Program-made: the position numbers and the translations under genes
Notes under the pieces: generated by a model
What the model saw: the letters and a program-made list of their open reading frames with translations, nothing else
Told to the model about the DNA's origin: nothing
The model's database searches: none
DNA from: Eumeta japonica
Lineage: Eukaryota > Arthropoda > Insecta > Lepidoptera > Psychidae
Direction of reading: 5' to 3'
DNA length: 64,000 bases
NCBI GenBank assembly: GCA_005406025.1
Contig: BGZK01000082.1
Location: forward strand, 620,001 to 684,000
Shown: positions 23,262 to 34,139 of the stretch, in pieces
How positions within the stretch are numbered: the stretch's first letter is position 1
How the letters are laid out: each line of letters opens with the position of its first letter

Positions 23262-23745
23262 ATATGATAAAAATTTGGTTGCCTGTAAAGTCGGTATACG
23301 GGCGAAAGTTTACGTGACAACGACTTTGAATGGTAAAATCATTTTAATGTGAATATTCATTCGTATAGTAGGAAGAAGGATGAAATAATAGTAACAATTT
23401 AAAACATTTATTTATACAAAGAATTATATTTAAAACATTAATTTATACAAAGAATCTCGCACTGAATTTCATATTAACAAAATTTTATTTTTACCTTTAC
23501 ACATACATACGTATTTATATACAAATATACATACAATAACTTGCAATACATTTGCAAGCTATGCACTAATTCTCTAGTGCTGCGCGCGCAGACCGATCAT
23601 AGTTGAGTGGGAGAGACGCAAGGCATTCGGCGGGCCTCTCTCGTTCGGTGACTCATCGTTACGTTACCGAGCGTTACACTTTTCATAAGTGACTCCCAGC
23701 CGCAACCTAATTTAAGACGTTGTCACGTCAAAAATTATAAATGTA
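23262..23745 (+). mobile_element. Interspersed repeat family C, copy 2
   Basis: It opens 'atttggttgcctgtaaagtc' and 'agtttacgtgacaacg'. It ends 'gacgttgtcacgtcaaaaat', the inverted form of that block. The middle is again a ct/gc-rich stretch (23580-23700). Its ends match copy 1 at 8884-9270 while the interior has diverged. Confidence 0.65.
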
Positions 23746-24290
23746 AGTTATTAATAATAACATTTTAAAGTAAAAAGAAAATTGAAAAAAAGTGCCAGAA
23801 TATATTATTGCACCTATTACATCCCACTCTCTTTTAAATAGATGGTAATGAAAATATATTTACTTACTACAAGAGATTGTCACTATTTGTGAGAATCCTA
23901 TTTCGTTCTTAAATTATATTTGTAATGATGTATGACACAGATCGACAAAAAATTGTTTTGGGTTTATGTTCTAATGTTTGAACTCTGATTCTAGACATCA
24001 AAAACACTTAAATTTCTACTTAAAATTTGTTTTAGTGTGATTTATGTCGATAGGTATGTTGATGATTTTGATTGATTTTATGAACAACAGACCCGATAGA
24101 AAATTGCATATTACTTGTGAACGGTAGTGTGTTAGGATTTCTAGGAAAGTTACGTTAACATGAAAATGATACAGGAAAAGTTAAAATATACAAAATACCA
24201 TTGGCTAGTAATAGATGATTTTAAAAATGGTTGGTTTTCTTATGGGAACGCAAGGCGGGTATACTAAATACCCTTGTCACATTTACTTAT
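23746..24290. other. AT-rich spacer
   Basis: No gene. A diverged dispersed repeat is possible but not shown. Confidence 0.45.
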
Positions 24291-24293
24291 GGG

Positions 24294-24860
24294 ATAGTCT
24301 AAGATCCGAATTAGAAGCGATCTTCACCCGTTTGTTTAATGGATGAAAAGTGTTTCATAACAATTTCAATATGTTCGAGATGCGTAGCGAGTGGGTTGGC
24401 TGAAAAATTCCTGACCGCACTACGATTAATTGAAAACTCGAAAATGACTTTTTTTTTAAAACATTGCACTTATTAATTTAAAAAACTAATTTGTATCACA
24501 CACTCACAAAGCAATGCTTTTTGCTAGTTTATTAAACATATTTGTATATATTACTAGTATCGATTTATCTGTTTGTATAGTTACGCCATATACGCCAGAA
24601 AAAATACACAATCCAATGTTTACATATTTTGCAGGCTTCATACTTTTACTCGGTATAAAATTTCTTTGTTAAACTAATTAGTGCGATGTTTAAAAAAAAA
24701 CAATTTCGAGTTTTCAATTAATCGTAATCCGGTCAGGAATTTTTTAGCGTATCCACTTGCGATATGCATATTTTTTAACATTCTAAAATTTATATATAAT
24801 AGGTTTGATCCACTAAACAAATAGGTGAAGGTCGCTTCTGATTCGGATCCTCTACTAGAA
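24294..24860. mobile_element. Long inverted-repeat (foldback) element
   Basis: The left arm from about 24294 and the right arm to about 24860 are reverse complements. Matching blocks are gatccgaattagaagcga against gatccgaatcagaagcga, cgtttgtttaatggat against tatttgtttagtggat, and aaaaattcctgaccg followed by tacgattaattgaaaactcg in both. The arms extend about 170-200 bp each with gaps. There is no coding frame, so this is a MITE or foldback-type element. It lies 150 bp before a decayed orphan-gene copy; a link between them is unproven. Confidence 0.75.
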
Positions 24861-25029
24861 TAGCAAAGCAGATTCTGTACTGAAGGCGTGTACGGTCCGA
24901 TCGAGTCGGATTTCAGACAGGTAAATATAATGTGAGGTCGGAACCAATTGTAGAGTCCAAGAGTATATTCATGCCGCCGTTACGTTTGAAATTAAATTTA
25001 ATGAAGCAATTCGCGAAAGCTCTGGATCC

Positions 25030-25475
25030 GGATCCCGAAGCTTTTCAATTTTCATAGGGATTTTTCCCGAATTATTTGACGCTAAAATTAAAGAGGGTAT
25101 TGTTGTCGGACTGCAAATAATAAATAGGGATGATTTCACAGAATTCCTGAATGCTCATTAAAAACAAGCCTAGAGGTGTCTTAAAGCAATTGTTAATGGT
25201 TTTCTTGAAGAAAAAAAGAGCTGACAAGTATGAAGAATTGATTCAAACTATGCTTGAAAGGGTAGATTGTAATATATGACTTCTTATGTTACATTCTCAT
25301 CTGGACCAATTTAAAGATAATATGGGCGCCTACTCGCGCCTACTCAGAGGAGAAAGGAAAAGGTTTTTATCAAAATGCGATGGACTTTAAATGACGTTAC
25401 AAAAGGCAGTACAATGAGAAAATGATGGGAGTTTACTTGTGGGGTTACGAGAAAGCCTATAAAAATATAATAGAA
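25030..25475 (+). pseudogene. Decayed copy of a conserved arthropod orphan gene
   Basis: Translated pieces in shifting frames keep the order of a protein family I know from many arthropod genomes: KIKEGIVVGLQI, then DDFTEFLN, then EELIQTMLERVDCN, then remnants of the ERF(Y/H)Q and YNEKMMG-Y-WG region. Stops and frameshifts break it at least five times. The better-preserved relative at 57405-57862 has the same blocks in the same order. The family's biochemical role is unknown to me; its scattered, multicopy occurrence suggests it travels with mobile elements. Confidence 0.6.
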
Positions 25476-25479
25476 CCAC

Positions 25480-26690
25480 TGAAATGTTTATTTCTGAACT
25501 CTATTTTTTGTTATTTTACATTTGTGTGCTATTGATTGTCTTAATTCTTGAACTACAACTAATACTTGACTCTAATGAAAAATTTTTCTAATTATAATTT
25601 AAAAAAAGCATACAAAAATCAGTAATTTTTCTTTAAAACTTAATGATTTGCTGTTGTTACCACAAAAACAAAGTTTGGTCTGAGCGATTATTTTTTGCTT
25701 TATTTGTAAAACGTGAAAAACCAAAATTTCACAGGCAGAAGTCAGATTCAAAAATCGAGTCGACCGGTGCAATTTAAAGATGCCGAAATATACAGCCATT
25801 TTAAATAGAAAATTACTTACTGTAATTGTAAACCTAATATGAAAAAATAGGCTAAATTAAAAAATATTTTCACAAGTGATTGTATTTTAAGTTTTCTTAA
25901 ACCGTTTTGGTTTTTTTTTTTCGTTTCCATTATATTGAACATTTTTTTAATCAGTATTAATACTTATTAAATTATCTGTACGATGTTATGCAAGTTTCCC
26001 CATTTTCGTGAACTAATGAGAGTACAAAAACTTTATTGACAAGAGGTGAAACAAATTTATCGATCGTAAAGCACTCTTAAACTGAGCTATTAATGATGTT
26101 TTTCTCTGTTTATACCAAACACCGTTTTGTAAACACGTTGGAGATAATTAAGAAACTGAAGCCATTCTGTTTATCGACTGTGTAAATCCAAAATATGTAA
26201 AAATAAAATTGAGTTTGCTATCATAACAAAACTTGGAATTGCTTTGAACTATATAGTTATGAGGTATTCAGACTGTGAACACTATTTGTATTATAATAAA
26301 ATGCGAAAACATAACTGTATTATTTCGCCCGGTTTCCGATTTAACATGACATTGGTTCTTTGCTTCGAACAGTTTATAAATATAAAACTTAAAGTTACAA
26401 TTTAACTTGTTAGTTCGTATTAATTATTGCTCAAATCAAAAGGACTTAAAAATGTATTTAGATGGATATTTGACATTGTAAATTTTAGTCTAAAAGGATT
26501 GGAATTGTAATTAATTGGGATGCTCAACTTTTATACGACCGCACGTCAAAAGCAGCCATTTATTCATAATTAAAAAAAAATGTTTTTGCAACAGCTTTTA
26601 TAACACAGCCCCGGGCGATAGCTTATTAGAATCGAAGGTACCGCAGAGATACATCGTACGTGCACAAGTTAGTCGTATAAAATATTTTTA
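25480..26690. other. AT-rich spacer
   Basis: Open frames of 60-66 codons at 25599-25799 and 26515-26697 show no domain. No gene supported. Confidence 0.5.
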
Positions 26691-26694
26691 TACA

Positions 26695-26935
26695 TAATTT
26701 CGTCGCCGACGCCGGTCGAGCTGCTAGCGGTGGGCGGCGTCTGTCGAAACCGCGCGGCCGGGGGGCGGCTCGCATTGTATGGAGAAGGCTCGTTTTAAAT
26801 TCACTATTATCATTAGACCGCGATGTTTATGTACTAATAAATAATCATTGCTATCCATAAATTATGTTAGCCGGCGGCGGGGTTGGGTTTATAAACTTAA
26901 AATAATAATTGTTTTTTAATCTGAAACTATAAGTT
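26695..26935. other. GC-rich island
   Basis: Abrupt GC-rich patches (gaaaccgcgcggccgggggg, ccggcggcggggttggg) alternate with AT motifs such as taataaataatcattgc. No reading frame. The mosaic resembles insect conserved non-coding elements; conservation was not tested. Confidence 0.35.
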
Positions 26936-28670
26936 GTAGGATATTTCGATTTTTTTTTTTTACTTAAAAGTGATTTTAAAATGTTTATCATAACAATTAT
27001 TTCTATATTTAATGTAACGGTTTTGATAGTGTTTAGAAGGTAGGAAACTATTCTATTACCATATAAGTGATAGTATGACCGCTTGCAATTTGGAATTAAT
27101 ATTTTTTTTCGTTATTAAATAGTCCGATACAAAAATATTTTGTGACTTCAAAGATCATATTATGAAGCTGCTTTTACGGGACCATAATATCGTTTTGTAA
27201 GTTCCTATCGGACTAAAGTGTTATCTAGAAAACGACCACAAAAGAAGACAGTCAGTTCATTATCCCTACTTGGTTTATCGTGTGTTAGGAACTTTATATA
27301 ATATTGCAGCATAATAAACAGATAACATACTAAGTCTCCTCCAAACAAACGTTTAATTCTGCTCACGCGCATAGGCACATTTCGCTTGCGAGTCATCTGT
27401 TTTGTTTATAAATATCGTTTATGGAATGCCTTATTGAGTGGCAGGAATTTTGAAAAATTGCAAATAACCTAAGCAATACACGGTTTGTTATTTTAATCCA
27501 AATACATAGATTAGACATTCAATCTGTTTTGATCTTATTTTCGATCAATAACAGAAGATTTTCATAGCGCGCATTTTGCACTATTTGAACGCGGATACTT
27601 AATTAAGGTTATCCATACTAAGACATCGTGTTACACTAGACAAAGTAGTGGCGAACGTCAGTTGGGTGCCCACGCGGCGTGAATGGGCGCGAGTGGGCCC
27701 TCAATGGAACCAGTATACATCATCATAACTAATGCTCAAAAGGAGTGAACACATATCTCAGCCGTTGATGTCTTTGGTTTTTAAAATATGTTTTTTTTTA
27801 TGTTATTGAATTCAGCACCATATGGTACTGTGTCATAGGTGTAATGCATGTTTTAGACAAAGTTTTTGTTTCTTCTTCTCGATTTCTACAAGTTTGGACT
27901 TATGTTTGTGTTTAATAATAATATTTATGAATTGTATTTTAAAAATATTTTAAACCTTTGTATTTGATTGAAAATTGTGTACGAATACAAATATTTAGTT
28001 GCTTTTCTTTTCATAAATCTGTTTAAAATATTGCACAAAAAAAAATTTAATAAACGTTAAACTTTTCTTAACTTCCTTTTTTCCTTATTCTAAAATATGT
28101 TAGCAGCAAAATGAACTTAATTAAATTTACCTTTGTTAGAAATTATATTAGAATATATACTTATCTTTGACACGGTCGCTCGTTTACATTTTTGAAGTTG
28201 ATCATGATAGTATTTCAAAATTTTGTATTGTAATATTTGTCTTACTAATTAAGGAGACAATGTAAAAATAAAGGACGTTGATGACACAAAAAAAACACCT
28301 TGTATATAATTTACAGATATTAATTTTATTCATTGGTCTTTCTTATTAAAGCAGTTAAACCGTTTTTTAAGTTTCTCCCGCTTTTTGTTACTTTTTAACA
28401 TCGGACCAAACTTTCACGTGACCAGTGATGCCGTAGATTATATCACATTTTTAGTAAAAAAAAAGTACATCACCGAACAAGCTACGCTTTTGAATACGGC
28501 TGACATAACAAAAAAAAAAATCCGTTAAACGCCTTTTATTTATTTGCAAAATCGATGGCTCATTCGAGTTTGTTATTAAAATAAAAAACATTAACGGATA
28601 TTAGCAACAAACGAAATGCAACAATTGAAACCGTAATAAAGTATAGCCCAATTCCGAGAATTGTTTAAAC
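26936..28670. other. AT-rich spacer
   Basis: A small GC-richer patch lies at 27620-27710. A 63-codon minus-strand frame (27205-27396) is unremarkable. No gene. Confidence 0.5.
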
Positions 28671-28675
28671 ATACG

Positions 28676-28900
28676 GCCTTCCGCGCCCGCCCACGCGCCG
28701 CCGCGTGGGCGGGCGGGCGAGTTTCCTTTGCTTTCCAATTTTAGAACAAGACAGACGTATAATTACGGGCCGATTATGTGGCTTCTGTCGCATCCAGGTC
28801 GCATTGTAATTACCTCGCAATAAAAGTTTTTGAGGGCCTTCACGAGAGGTAATTATTACACTCGATAATTGTTTGTTTGCTATTACGAAAATATTGTTTT
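28676..28900. promoter_or_regulatory. GC hairpin plus paired TAATTA sites, candidate regulatory element
   Basis: A perfect 14-bp GC-rich hairpin (arms 28684-28697 and 28702-28715, loop ccgc) is followed by a second inverted repeat, taattacctc (28807-28816) and gaggtaatta (28846-28855). Each of its arms holds a homeodomain-type TAATTA core, and caataaaag lies between them. There is no coding frame. The mix of features is characteristic of a developmental enhancer, which is inference. Confidence 0.4.
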
Positions 28901-29164
28901 GATGGATCCTTTGGACTGGCGTGAGAGAAGTATTATCGGGCTGTTTACAATTCGTATTACAAAAATTGAAATGTAACAGTTAAGGATTGAGGACAAAATA
29001 GCTTATGCGATTTCACGAAGGACTATGTGTCTTCGAATGGATGTAATTGTTTTGAATAATCCCTGCTGATTATGTGAAAATAAAAATGTTGCCAGTCTGC
29101 TTTTCTGTGACTTGTAAACTGTAAAAAATTAAAACAGTTACCACCTTAAAATTTGTATAGTCGA

Positions 29165-29320
29165 TGTCGCTATAACTAAAACATGGGTATAATATATGTA
29201 TAAAAGATTCGTTGTTTGTCTGTTTGTTTTGTTTTTATGCATAACTCCCTTAATAGATTTTGCAACAGAAATGGTTGTATCTTTGAACAAAATATAGGCT
29301 ATAAATATGTGGATATTACA
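29165..29320 (+). mobile_element. RTE-type LINE 3' fragment
   Basis: The stretch 'gtttgttttgtttttatgca' followed by 'taactcccttaatagatttt' and 'aaaatataggctataaat' follows the order of the familiar lepidopteran LINE 3' region (a gtttgtttg block, then actactgaacgga, then cataggctac). It is a diverged partial copy with no reverse transcriptase. Confidence 0.45.
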
Positions 29321-29530
29321 ATTATATTAGGCGAGGATTCGGGAACGGAATCGAAGGCGTATTTGGGACCAGAAGTGAAAGGTGAAACGGGACAATGACT
29401 AAGACCGGTACGTGAACGAGAGCACAAACAGCGTAAGAACCAAATTTGGAAATAAGAATCGAAACTGGAATTGGTGTCGGACTCGGAATTAGGTTTAAGG
29501 GCGAGGTCGAAATTAGGACTGACATGAGCT
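29320..29530. repeat. Degenerate purine-rich short-period repeat
   Basis: The strand shown is strongly purine-rich, with loose 6-base rhythms of gga-act, gga-att and gga-ctc (for example tcgaaactggaattggtg). The complementary 67-codon frame (29322-29525) reads as Pro/Ser/Ile repeats, a by-product of that rhythm. It looks like a decayed simple repeat, not a gene. Confidence 0.5.
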
Positions 29531-30035
29531 CAACTCAAAAATAAATTGTTAAACTGATTGAGAAACGTTGGTTATTTTTTTACTTTTTCAATTGCTTTCA
29601 ATCTCTACGTCCTATAATTACAAATTGAGATCAAACGTACCGCCTAACAAGTTATATCGAATGACGTAACTACGAACACAATCGGTTGATCCGTTCGAAA
29701 TTTATAATACATTCACATACATATATAAGTTCGAACATGCATACATATATATTTGCATACATACATGGATACATAACTACATAACGTGTGCGTACTGTGT
29801 TACCATCTTAAAAATAATCGAAGAATAGAATAGAGGATGAAAATAAAATATTGAAGTTTATGCCATTATTTATTTGTATTATTTATCAATACCAGATATA
29901 AAAATAAACTGAGTTTACATGTTAGTCGACTATGCAATATAACAAATTCATTTAGAGGGCTCTATGTGCGCATCTTCAATATGGTTCCTATGGATATACA
30001 AGATTTGACTTTATATTAAACGATTGCCTGCAACA
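29531..30035. other. Spacer with degenerate ATAC repeat
   Basis: Positions 29705-29785 are loose (atac)n and (catata)n repeats. The remainder is AT-rich. Confidence 0.55.
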
Positions 30036-30115
30036 TGCATTGCGTCTACTGCAACAGGCAAGAGTCTATTATGGATTTCCTGGAATGAACACCTCACACA
30101 ATAGAATTTTTATAA
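30036..30115 (+). mobile_element. Penelope-like element, 3' terminal fragment
   Basis: The blocks 'caggcaagagtctattatgg', 'atttcc' and 'aacacctcacacaata' match the end of the PLE relic at 44165-44245. They also partly match the minus-strand copy ending at 60060. Only the 3' terminus is left here. Confidence 0.6.
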
Positions 30116-31220
30116 GAATTTAAGAGTATAATTAAACAATCACTCAGTAAAAAAGGGTATTGCACAATTTCCAAATATAATTCCGAATATAACTTCCGAA
30201 CACAAATATCCATGGGCATGAGCGGCTCAACTTCTTACCGGGCTGTTTCGTTCATTAATGGTTTTGTATTTGTTTTGATGATATTAGAAAAGAGTTACCC
30301 TGAAGTTTCTTGGTCGTTCGTCTCGAGGAAAAACTGCCTTTAGAACGAGCGGTGTAAAGTCTAAATTCGCTAAAAATTAAGCTGCATTTCAAGTGTTATT
30401 ATATAACCTATGAAATAAAGATATTTTAAATTTGAAATTAATTTGAATATAAAAATTACCAAATACTTTAATAATGTTTAATTAACACTCTCCGATTAAT
30501 ACCTGCCTCACTTTTGCTTATTATGTCACGACAGAAATTTTAATATACCCACAGATCATCACGCACACACGGCGCGAAAAAAATGCTGCATTCGACAAAA
30601 ATGATTTCACGTAAACGTATCACGTGGCTTCTTTATAAAATTCGGTATTCATAAATCGCTTCGTTAAGGCGTGATTGCCCCACAAGCAAACGCGTTTATT
30701 CTGTTAGCTGTAGGATAAATTATACAAATACGTTATATAATTTATTCTCAGCGATAAATGTTGACAAGCTGTGAGTTATCGACTCAAAGCGGTATTTTTA
30801 TGATCACATATCATTGGCCAATGAATAGTCGAAAATCGACCCCTTATATAGCGTGAAATCTTCAAACTTGATTCCGGTCTCCTGATATAGCAAAACGTAC
30901 AAATTCGTTTAACTCAACTAATAGATAAGTTTTAAGAGCTTTCGGTTTCTTGTTATGTTCGTATGTGTCGGAAGTATTAAAAAATCGGTTAAGTCCGTCC
31001 TGGAAAGTTAAAAGAAGGTTCTGTAACTGTGTTTATTTATAATCAAAACTTTGATTTTTTTTTCCTAAACTATGTGCTGTGGTGTAGCACGTTTTGTATT
31101 ATACGAAGTAAAAGTATAAAAATACTGCATAAAATGAAGAATGTTACTACTTATTAGATATTAATATTACTCCTATAGTCTTCTATCACCATAAACATAA
31201 GGCATAGAATACAAAAAAAT
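30116..31220. other. AT-rich spacer
   Basis: Nothing recognisable. Confidence 0.5.
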
Positions 31221-31224
31221 TAAA

Positions 31225-31616
31225 AAAGCTATTGCATAGTATTTTTAATCAACTTATGCAATTATGATTATTTATTTATTTTATTTATGCAGTATTTTTT
31301 TTGAGGAGGTGCCCTAACGCCGAAACTCTAAGCAGGCATGAGTCACCAGATTGCAAGGCGAAGAGGGGGATTACGCATGCGCAGTAACGCCGATACAACC
31401 AATGCCACCTAGAGGCGAGTTGCTGAACTAAAGAGATAAGCGTGATATTTCAAAAAAAGTCATTAAAAGTTCTGCTATTTATCGATAGATGGCAAAAGTA
31501 AAAAGTATCACTGCTGTGCCGGTAGGAGTGGGGGGTGTTAGGTTATTTTCGTTACGGAATTTCTGGATTCGGTCTCCACGCTCAAGGTCCGCGATAAAAG
31601 CTATGCAATAGCTTAA
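31225..31616. mobile_element. Possible MITE bounded by 'aagctattgcatag' repeats
   Basis: aagctattgcatag (31226-31239) and its reverse complement ctatgcaatagctt (31601-31614) enclose GC-richer non-coding DNA (31310-31590). The right copy is itself a small palindrome, so the pair could be a coincidence. I recall similar 'gcgataaaagctatgcaata' ends from lepidopteran repeats, but no duplicated target site is evident. Confidence 0.4.
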
Positions 31617-32105
31617 TAAAGAGAGAATAAGTGAATTTTTTGACAGCGACTGACACTTGAGCTGGTAAGAACATGAGCGGATGTGCCTTCGTGCACGAGT
31701 GGACCCACCTCGTCATTAGTGATGCTAGAAATAACTTTATTCGTATCTAAACCAATGAATATAATACCTGACTACGGATTCATACACTCATTTTCCGAAG
31801 AAGCTTAAGCAAATATGAAAGATAACCTCAACATTTGTATAGTTGGATAGGAAATCAGTCGCTAATTAAATTTAATCTATTAGTTCAGTGGTTCTCCGTG
31901 TTATACGCAAAATAACTATAAAAAAAAAACTCAAAATTTGAGTTTTTTATATAGATTTTTTGGAGATTTTTATAGAGCCATTGTAGAAACCTGAAAGGAT
32001 TCTGAATCCAACTATTCGAGTGATTATTTCAACTCAGTCTGCGTTCAGGAAGAGCTTATTTGAACTGTTGTCGCTAAAAGTAAGCACGTTGGGAATTCAG
32101 GGCGA
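31617..32105. other. Spacer
   Basis: No gene recognised. Confidence 0.45.
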
Positions 32106-32249
32106 ATGATAATAATAATTAATAACTTACTAGATATTTTCGGACTATCATCAGCGCTTTCTGGAAACAAAACAGAAGCCAAAGACACTTTTGATCACGA
32201 ACGCGGAGAAGAGCATCAGCAAGTGAACACGGAAGAAGTAGACGCATGA
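32106..32249 (+). CDS. Short 47-residue frame, unassigned
   Basis: The frame starts at an ATG at 32106 and stops at 32247-32249. After an Ile/Asn-rich start it becomes hydrophilic and acidic (NKTEAKDTFDHERGEEHQQV, then NTEEVDA), unlike chance translations of AT-rich DNA here. It could be the end of an exon, since an acceptor-like 'ag' lies upstream, or a mobile-element fragment. The function is unknown. Confidence 0.15.
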   Translation: MIIIINNLLDIFGLSSALSGNKTEAKDTFDHERGEEHQQVNTEEVDA

Positions 32250-32539
32250 ATCGATCATAATCTTCTATGGAGTTTACCGAAACAGTCAAAAATCAAATAA
32301 TTATAGTGGCGATGAAGCTCGGTGGAAAAATAATGCTCTTCAGTTTGAAGAAATAAAATAGTGCAGTCGGTTTATGTTTACAAAGATACATCGTATAATA
32401 TAAACTACCTCTAAGTACATTTAAAGTACCATTTTCCACTGGAAATTGTATTATTTTTTTTGACCACAATAATGACCACTATTTTTTGCAGTGCTATTGA
32501 CTACAAAAACGACACACATATATTATTAAAAAGGAAAAC

Positions 32540-32985
32540 ACTTAATGTTTTTGTTTGAGAATTGAAAATTTTACTTTTGTGGGATATCAAGAAGGAAACG
32601 AGTATGCAAGCCACCAAAAAACAGGTGGTCACTGTTGTCCATGGACACTTGCAACTCCAGAGGAGTGAAAAATGTGTTGCCGGCCTCTTGGACAGGAATA
32701 ATTTTTGGGAAGGAAGAAGTGGGTTGAAGGATGACGAAGGGGGTGATAGTTTGGGGAAAGAGGTGTTGGACGGGAGAACGGGGCGGTGGGGAGACGAGTT
32801 TGCCACCGGAACCCTCACTCATTGGACGAAAGCAACAGCGAAAGCTGTTATTCTACGTCTGTATTCTGTGAGAGTGTGGTTTCATCTCATTTTAATATCA
32901 TCGGTCCAGCCGGCCCAGTTTCGAGTTGTACCCAAGTCGACTACAGCATGGCTCTGCCACAGTAGAGTTATTAGCTGGGTGTAGT
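32540..32985 (+). mobile_element. Probable mobile-element-derived region
   Basis: A 140-codon frame (32562-32984) has a plausible-looking stretch (VVTVVHGHLQLQRSEKCVAG and onward, then GTLTHWTKATAKAVILRL). The opposite strand is open too (32501-32818). From memory, translated fragments like this recur in lepidopteran genomes as part of dispersed repeats, and 'cggtccagccggcccagttt' looks like such a repeat. I cannot name the element. Confidence 0.35.
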
Positions 32986-32989
32986 TATG

Positions 32990-34135
32990 ACAGTGTAATA
33001 TCCCAAATAAATTCGTATTGGCCGAAAAATGGACAATCTAAGAATCTCTTCTGCTATATTCACAAGTCTGACTAATAAGTCTATAGACTGTTGATTTTAT
33101 ATATTGAATGCCATAAATACATTTCTATTGATTAGAAATATATTACAATCGATTTTTTAACAGTGTAATCAAATTAAAAAGAGGTTTGTTTATTTATTTT
33201 TTGCAATTTACGTCATCAAGAAATTGTAACTTTTTTTAGTATTTTTATGAAAAAAAATCAAACATTTATCTATCTGTTTGAATCTGTGGGTATTAAAATT
33301 AATTTAACCGAACTAATAAGGTTACAGTAGCTGCACTGAGGACCTTATTTAGGTATTACGTAGTACATACAGAAATTAGATAATTTCTCATTTTATTTAG
33401 CAAATTCGTAGTTTTTTCCAAATGTGCCTTTATTCAGTTTTTGAATTTGTATGTGGATATTTATACCAATTTGTCTAATATGTAATCTATATATTTTTTT
33501 ATTTCAATAGATATCCAAACAGAAGACCTAGTTGACTACAGAACTCTAAAAATATAAATTAGTTTCCGTATTTATTGCCGCCCTTGATAATTGACTAATT
33601 AAACTTATGTGAACGCTTAAATATTGAAACTGAGAATAAATCTAATTTTGACAGCGCCACCAAATAGGTTTAGGTGACTTAATTGCTGATCTGTTAGTCT
33701 AAACTGTTGGGTCCCTCGTTTTAATAATTTGGCTATGCTATCGCTAAGCGCTTTTGTTAATTTATACATTAACTTTTAAAATATTGCATAAAAGAAACTT
33801 GTATCGAATAAAGCAACTTTCTATGCCTAAAATGAACACACCGAACCCGTTTTAGAGGAACGTAGCTCGAGTTAGGCCTAGTCTGTTTTAATCTAGAAAT
33901 CTAAGTTGTAATAATGCAGACAATAACTGGTGTGGTGGTCAGACCGAATGTCGGATAACGCACCACGTATAGGACGACCTAACATATTCCGCTGGAACTT
34001 GGATTAATTATGAACTTCGACATTAATTAAGCTAGAACTCGAAATTGATTTTAATGAGTAATGATATCGACTCTCGTAGAGTTGAATAGTTGACTGTCGT
34101 GTCGAAATTTTTACTAATTCTTTTTTTGAAGCATA
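32990..34135. other. AT-rich spacer
   Basis: A patch at 33930-34090 has paired attaatta cores (about 34002 and 34022). No gene or repeat family is clear. Confidence 0.45.
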
Positions 34136-34139
34136 CACC

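Noticed and set aside
32501..32822. Minus-strand frames of 83 and 105 codons
   Set aside because: They are antisense shadows of the element-like plus-strand frame and have no domain.
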